10,377 nt of DNA from Halieaceae bacterium (lineage in GTDB: Bacteria > Pseudomonadota > Gammaproteobacteria > Pseudomonadales > Halieaceae), in assembly GCA_003523185.1 (NCBI GenBank), contig DPGN01000060.1, forward strand, positions 44,824-55,200, in the 5' to 3' direction. A program made the position numbers and the translations under genes. The number at the start of each line of letters is the position of its first letter. The stretch's first letter is position 1. Positions 6,907 to 10,377 of this stretch are shown here, in pieces. The notes below the pieces were generated by a model that was not told where the DNA came from, did no database searches, and worked only from the letters and a program-made list of their open reading frames with translations.

Positions 6907-8037
6907 TTACGACGCTCCCTCAGTTAGCTCACCACGTCTGACAAAAACAAGGGCGTAAATCGCGACGTACAGGCCAATCACGATCATGCCGATCCATTCG
7001 ATTTTGAGTGGCGTGAACTGATACAACACAACCAAGCCGGCAAGCAGGCCCGCATGGGTCAGCACGTAGCGGTACCGACCCAGCGCTTCCACGGTGAGAT
7101 CCAGGTTCTGTGAATACAGTCGGGTTAAAGAGTCCAAGCTATTGATCACAAACAGGGTGCCAACAACAATCATGAGCAGCGTGATTGAGTCGCTTACGGG
7201 CATCCCACCTGCAAAGTAGCCAAAGAGCACCGAGAACCAGAGTGCGATGGGGACGGATGGCACAATCAATATCGCAATCAAGAGCTTCCATGCGGCCATA
7301 CCGTTAACAAACCGAGCGACAAATTGACCGATCATGATTGACCAGGCAAACCACCAACTTAGGTAAAAACCGTGATATTCATTGATCGGTAGAATGAAGC
7401 GATCGAGGTTTGCCAGGTAGCCGCTCAGACCACTCATCGTCCCAAGAAGACCGCTAATACCGACACCCGACGCTAGCCACGCAGCCGCAATCAGAACGAA
7501 AAACAAGCCCGTAGAACTCAAGCTGAGCACCCGCAACACGGTGAGTCGCGTACTCGACACCACCGCAAGGACAATTACCGTACCCACCAGTAGGTAGGTT
7601 GCCATTGGACTGATGCCCTCAATGTAACTGGGTAGGTAAGCAAGAAAGAGATACGCGGTGAAAGCGCAGGTCGCTATGACCACCAGATTATGAATCCAGC
7701 GTATGGGCGCAAGCTCAAACAGTTTTAGTCGGGGCTCGATAGCGCAAAAATAAAGCGTTGTAAGGAAGTAAAACCCCCATACCAGGCCGCCCCAAAAACC
7801 AAACTCAATCACCAGAGGACTTGCGAAACCGTAATCGGTCTCAGTGGCATAGGTCTGAAAATCGATGAGCGGGAACATGATGAGTCCCACATCCAGGCCA
7901 GAGGTGAACAGAATGGCCAAAAAGGACAAGGTGGGTAAGGGAGTGTCGCCAATGCATTGGTAGGTAGGCCACCGCAACACCACAAAGACTGCAGACAGCA
8001 AGGCAACCACCATGGCAATCGAAAGGAGCGTCATCAT
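6907..8037 (-). CDS. Short, divergent BCCT-like membrane transporter
   Basis: A 376-aa, strongly hydrophobic polytopic inner-membrane protein with roughly ten or eleven helices. The family is recognised from FYLSWWFAWSIMIGQFVAR (residues 224-242), matching the BCCT TM8 signature FYWAWWISWSPFVG..IAR, with W228, W229 and W232. FWGGLVWGFY (81-90) has the W-x4-W-x2-Y spacing of the TM4 aromatic box. INSLDSLTRL (298-307) matches the TM10 ITSADS region. Unlike normal members (about 500 aa) it seems to lack TM1, has shortened loops, and replaces the TM3 GxGxG motif with SGLDVG (46-51). Two adjacent ATGs start it; the first overlaps the dehydrogenase stop as ATGA, implying translational coupling. It probably moves or senses the dehydrogenase's substrate, choline or a related amine. 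The frame is intact, so a pseudogene is unlikely; loss of sodium coupling is an inference. Confidence 0.82.
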   Translation of the reverse strand: MMTLLSIAMVVALLSAVFVVLRWPTYQCIGDTPLPTLSFLAILFTSGLDVGLIMFPLIDFQTYATETDYGFASPLVIEFGFWGGLVWGFYFLTTLYFCAIEPRLKLFELAPIRWIHNLVVIATCAFTAYLFLAYLPSYIEGISPMATYLLVGTVIVLAVVSSTRLTVLRVLSLSSTGLFFVLIAAAWLASGVGISGLLGTMSGLSGYLANLDRFILPINEYHGFYLSWWFAWSIMIGQFVARFVNGMAAWKLLIAILIVPSVPIALWFSVLFGYFAGGMPVSDSITLLMIVVGTLFVINSLDSLTRLYSQNLDLTVEALGRYRYVLTHAGLLAGLVVLYQFTPLKIEWIGMIVIGLYVAIYALVFVRRGELTEGAS

Positions 8038-9743
8038 GGGGCGGACCTTAAAAGGTCATCATTCATTGGCCTGACAGGCTCACCAACGCGCTGGGCGGTC
8101 TCCCAATCCTCGGCTATCCAAGTTGCCGCATTAGATATCTCCAGGGCCTCACCTCTGATCAGTGCAGCGGCACGCTCGGCCAGCATGATGGTAGGTGCGT
8201 TGAGATTACCGTTGGGGATACTCGGGAATATAGAGGAATCCACCACACGGAGACCCCAGACTCCGCGGACACGACACTCTGGATCAACCACCGCCATATC
8301 ATCGTCCTCCGCACCCATCCGGCAACTGCAGGAGGGATGATAAGCAGTCTCCACATTGGCTCTGACCCAGGCATCCACGGCACTATCATCAGATAGGTCA
8401 ATCGCAGGCTGGATTTCATCGCCTCTGAAATTATCAAGCGCCGGCTGACAAAGAATTTCGCGCGTAAGGCGAAGACAGATGCGCCAATCCTCACGATCTT
8501 TTTCGGTGGCTAGGTAATTGAAAACGATCCGCGGTGCGTCTGCAGGGTCGGCGCTTCGTATACGGACGTGACCGCGACTTTCGGGTTTGTTGGGCCCCAC
8601 ATGCACCTGAAAGCCATGGCCATTGAATGCTGCGTTGCCGTCGTAGCGAATCGCGCCGGGTAGAAAGTGGTACTGAATATCGGGCCACTCGACACCCGCT
8701 CTCGTGCGGATGAAGCCGCAAGACTCGAAATGATTACTCGCACCTAAGCCCGTTTTGGTAAGCACCCATTGCAGACCAATCTTGAACTTGCCCCACGGGT
8801 TCAAATGTCCGTTGATAGTAATGGGTTGGGTGCACCGGTATTGAAAGTAGACCTCCAAGTGATCGGTTAGATTTTCACCAACACCTGGCAGCTCATGAAC
8901 CATCGCAACACCAGCATCTGATAGCACCTTGGCAGGCCCAATGCCTGAGCGCTGAAGAATACTGGGTGAGCCAATGCTACCGGCGCTCAACACCACTTCA
9001 CGTCGGGTCGATACGACCTTCACAGCACCGGCCTTTTTAAAGACGACGCGCTTAGCAACGCCCTCTTCCAGTTCAATGCGGTCAACTTCGGCACCCGTCA
9101 TTACCGTCAGGTTCGATCGACTTCGAACGGGCTCGAGATAGGATCTGCGGGTCGAGGAGCGAACACCAGCCTTCACGGTCATATGCATCGGACCGAAGCC
9201 CTCCTGCCTGTAACCGTTGTAGTCGTCAGTTAGACCATAGCCGGCTTCTTCACCCGCATCGATAAAGGCCTGATACAGGGGGTTTTTCCGATTGTTGCCG
9301 TTGGAGGTGCCCACAGGGCCATCTCCACCGCGATAATCATCGCCACCGTGCATCCAGGATTCGGCGCGCTGAAAATATGGCAGGCAGCTCCGATAGTTCC
9401 AGCCGATGGCACCCAGCGACTCCCACTCATCAAAATCACGCGCATGACCTCTGACGTAGACCATGCCGTTAATCGCTGAAGATCCACCCAACCCCCGACC
9501 GCGCGCCGCATCCATCGGTCGCCCGTCCAGTGCCGACTCGGGTTCGCTGAAATATCCCCAGTTGAAGACTTTCGACGCCATGGGTATGGCAAAGGCCGTT
9601 GGCATATCGACAAAGAGGCTGCGGCCGTGGCCGCCAGCCTCTAGCAATAGGACGGATATTGAAGAATCCTGTGACAGTCGATTGGCCAACACACAGCCGG
9701 CGGATCCGCCGCCTACAATGATGTAATCAAACTCCTCAGCCAC
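8034..9743 (-). CDS. betA: GMC-family oxidoreductase, choline dehydrogenase-like (BetA)
   Basis: A 569-aa FAD enzyme likely oxidising choline, or a similar alcohol, to the aldehyde and perhaps the acid (glycine betaine). It has the FAD motif YIIVGGGSAG (7-16), the first GMC signature RGRGLGGSSAINGMVYVRG (81-99), the second signature GSIGSPSILQRSGIG (255-269), and the catalytic pair H469 (TAYHPSCSCRMG) and N513 (NGNLNAPT), 44 residues apart as in choline oxidase. Long stretches match E. coli BetA, such as ELPGVGENL.DHLE, GASNHFE..GFIR and IQYHFLP. Length is as expected (BetA is about 556 aa). The start is GTG at 9743, with AGGAG six bases upstream; a longer frame to 9830 would overlap the previous gene and add a non-homologous tail. 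It follows the hydrolase gene by 10 bp and overlaps the BCCT-like gene by 4 bp. GMC paralogues acting on other alcohols can look similar, so the substrate is probable rather than certain. Confidence 0.9.
   Translation of the reverse strand: MAEEFDYIIVGGGSAGCVLANRLSQDSSISVLLLEAGGHGRSLFVDMPTAFAIPMASKVFNWGYFSEPESALDGRPMDAARGRGLGGSSAINGMVYVRGHARDFDEWESLGAIGWNYRSCLPYFQRAESWMHGGDDYRGGDGPVGTSNGNNRKNPLYQAFIDAGEEAGYGLTDDYNGYRQEGFGPMHMTVKAGVRSSTRRSYLEPVRSRSNLTVMTGAEVDRIELEEGVAKRVVFKKAGAVKVVSTRREVVLSAGSIGSPSILQRSGIGPAKVLSDAGVAMVHELPGVGENLTDHLEVYFQYRCTQPITINGHLNPWGKFKIGLQWVLTKTGLGASNHFESCGFIRTRAGVEWPDIQYHFLPGAIRYDGNAAFNGHGFQVHVGPNKPESRGHVRIRSADPADAPRIVFNYLATEKDREDWRICLRLTREILCQPALDNFRGDEIQPAIDLSDDSAVDAWVRANVETAYHPSCSCRMGAEDDDMAVVDPECRVRGVWGLRVVDSSIFPSIPNGNLNAPTIMLAERAAALIRGEALEISNAATWIAEDWETAQRVGEPVRPMNDDLLRSAP
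8044..8057 (-). promoter_or_regulatory. Hairpin over the BCCT-like ribosome-binding site
   Basis: GACCTT and AAGGTC arms lie two bases apart near the end of the dehydrogenase gene. In the minus-strand mRNA they can fold into a five-base-pair stem with a four-base loop that includes the AAGG likely to serve as the Shine-Dalgarno site, eight bases before the ATG at 8037. Ribosomes finishing the dehydrogenase would open it, which would fit the ATGA overlap and coupled translation. It lies within codons, so it may be chance. Confidence 0.3.
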
Positions 9744-9747
9744 CGTC

Positions 9748-9756
9748 AGCTCCTCA
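9748..9756 (-). promoter_or_regulatory. Ribosome-binding site that sets the GTG start of the dehydrogenase
   Basis: Read on the minus strand, TGAGGAGCT combines the stop codon of the upstream hydrolase (TGA) with AGGAG, and the GTG follows at a six-base spacing from AGGAG. This favours the GTG at 9743 over any longer start inside the upstream gene. Confidence 0.75.
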
Positions 9757-10377
9757 CTGCGATAATAGCGATTGCCCTTCGAGTTGCGCAGCAACCTCAT
9801 CGGGCATATCAAAGCGCATGTGCTCAACAATCGTCGGATAGATATCTACGATGGCCGCACTTCGCTCGGCCGGGGAAACCATACGCGGGCTATTACTTGC
9901 GATCCAGATTGTGCGCTCCCGGTCTGATTGCCCACCATGCCCCTTCCCGTTCGATGAGCTTCTACCATGATCGGTAGTGACGACGACTAGCCAGTCCTCG
10001 TTTGCGAAGTGCTGGCCTCTTGCCTGAACCGCGGACCAGAGCTCGGACACGCGCGCATCAACCCAGCGTACGGCAAGATCCATTGAGGGGCCGTCGCCAT
10101 CGCGATGACCAATATCGTCTGTGTGCTGCAAGTAGACCCATGAGAGATCCGGGGCAGACTCAAGAAGTGTCTTGGCTGCCAAGGTCGTTACCTGCAGATC
10201 GACAGCCTGGATTCGCTCGACATCCTCAAGCCCGGGCGCGAACGCAGGATCCTTCTCATACCCGTCAGCTACGAAGTCAAACTTGTAGCCTCCCGCCGCT
10301 TCCAAGCCATCACCCATCAAGATGGTTCTATTGTCTGTCCATGTCGAGAAAAGACCAGTCGACACTGCCCTGGCTTG
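9754..10377 (-). CDS. Alkaline phosphatase superfamily hydrolase, C-terminal part (cut by right window edge)
   Basis: The last 207 codons of a phosphatase/phosphodiesterase/sulfatase-fold enzyme; the frame is open to the right edge, so the true start lies outside. Metal-ligand motifs of the superfamily are visible: YLQHTDDIGH, then TTDHGRSSSNGKGHGG, with Asp and His residues that would hold two metal ions. WVYLQHTDD and GHGGQSDRERTIW suggest the type I phosphodiesterase/nucleotide pyrophosphatase branch. The N-terminal nucleophile (Thr, Ser or formylglycine Cys), which separates phosphodiesterases from sulfatases, is not visible, nor is any signal peptide. It is the first visible gene of a unit with the choline-dehydrogenase-like and BCCT-like genes. 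A role in freeing choline or a related alcohol from an ester, as ENPP6 does in animals, is only an inference. The apparent GTG at 10365 is internal. Confidence 0.85.
   Translation of the reverse strand, partial: QARAVSTGLFSTWTDNRTILMGDGLEAAGGYKFDFVADGYEKDPAFAPGLEDVERIQAVDLQVTTLAAKTLLESAPDLSWVYLQHTDDIGHRDGDGPSMDLAVRWVDARVSELWSAVQARGQHFANEDWLVVVTTDHGRSSSNGKGHGGQSDRERTIWIASNSPRMVSPAERSAAIVDIYPTIVEHMRFDMPDEVAAQLEGQSLLSQ

Noticed and set aside
6907..8037. The short BCCT-like gene as a pseudogene or truncated fragment
   Set aside because: The frame is uninterrupted, the start is translationally coupled, and the key aromatic residues and the C-terminal helices are present.
9744..9830. A 29-residue N-terminal extension of the choline dehydrogenase-like protein
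   Set aside because: It would lie within the coding end of the hydrolase gene, does not resemble BetA, and a strong AGGAG precedes the GTG at 9743.
10363..10365. GTG at 10365 as the start of the hydrolase
   Set aside because: The frame stays open to the window edge and the family needs a long N-terminal half with the nucleophile, so this is an internal valine.
9754..10377. Naming the hydrolase choline sulfatase (BetC) from its neighbours
   Set aside because: The formylglycine motif CxPxR would lie outside the window, and the visible motifs look more like the phosphodiesterase/nucleotide pyrophosphatase branch.

Overview
The window reads as chromosomal DNA of a Gram-negative bacterium, most likely a marine or aquatic gammaproteobacterium. 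The TonB-dependent receptor requires an outer membrane. The combination of such a receptor with a TPR-sulfotransferase, BCCT transporters and flavin oxidoreductases is typical of oligotrophic marine Proteobacteria. The lineage is an inference from gene content; there is no rRNA or phylogenetic marker here. No tRNA, rRNA, CRISPR array, IS element or phage gene was seen.

Layout. (1) Positions 1-681, minus strand: the N-terminal 227 codons of a BCCT-family transporter (betaine/carnitine/choline), cut by the left edge. (2) Positions 837-3260, minus: a complete 807-aa TonB-dependent receptor, followed by a good intrinsic terminator at 764-790. (3) Positions 3352-5370, minus, 91 bp upstream of the receptor: a TPR-repeat protein fused to a sulfotransferase domain whose key residues are spaced as in animal tyrosylprotein sulfotransferases. 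(4) Positions 5371-5518: a divergent control region with two small perfect palindromes. (5) Positions 5519-6877, plus: a FAD-dependent oxidoreductase of unknown substrate, the only plus-strand gene. (6) Positions 6907 to the right edge, minus: a tight three-gene unit, in transcription order a right-truncated alkaline-phosphatase-superfamily hydrolase, a BetA-like GMC choline dehydrogenase (GTG start, 10 bp gap) and a short divergent BCCT-like membrane protein (ATGA overlap).

How the genes may work together. The BetA-like enzyme and two BCCT-family proteins point to uptake and oxidation of choline or a related quaternary amine. The hydrolase at the head of the visible operon could release the alcohol from a phospho- or sulfo-ester, but its substrate cannot be read from the sequence. 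No betaine aldehyde dehydrogenase (BetB) or BetI regulator lies in the window. The receptor plus sulfotransferase form a second, possibly linked module in which the sulfotransferase may modify a protein, perhaps the receptor or its ligand. The two most interesting observations are the compact BCCT homologue, which keeps the aromatic-box spacing but has lost the TM3 glycine motif, and the TPST-like sulfotransferase next to the receptor.
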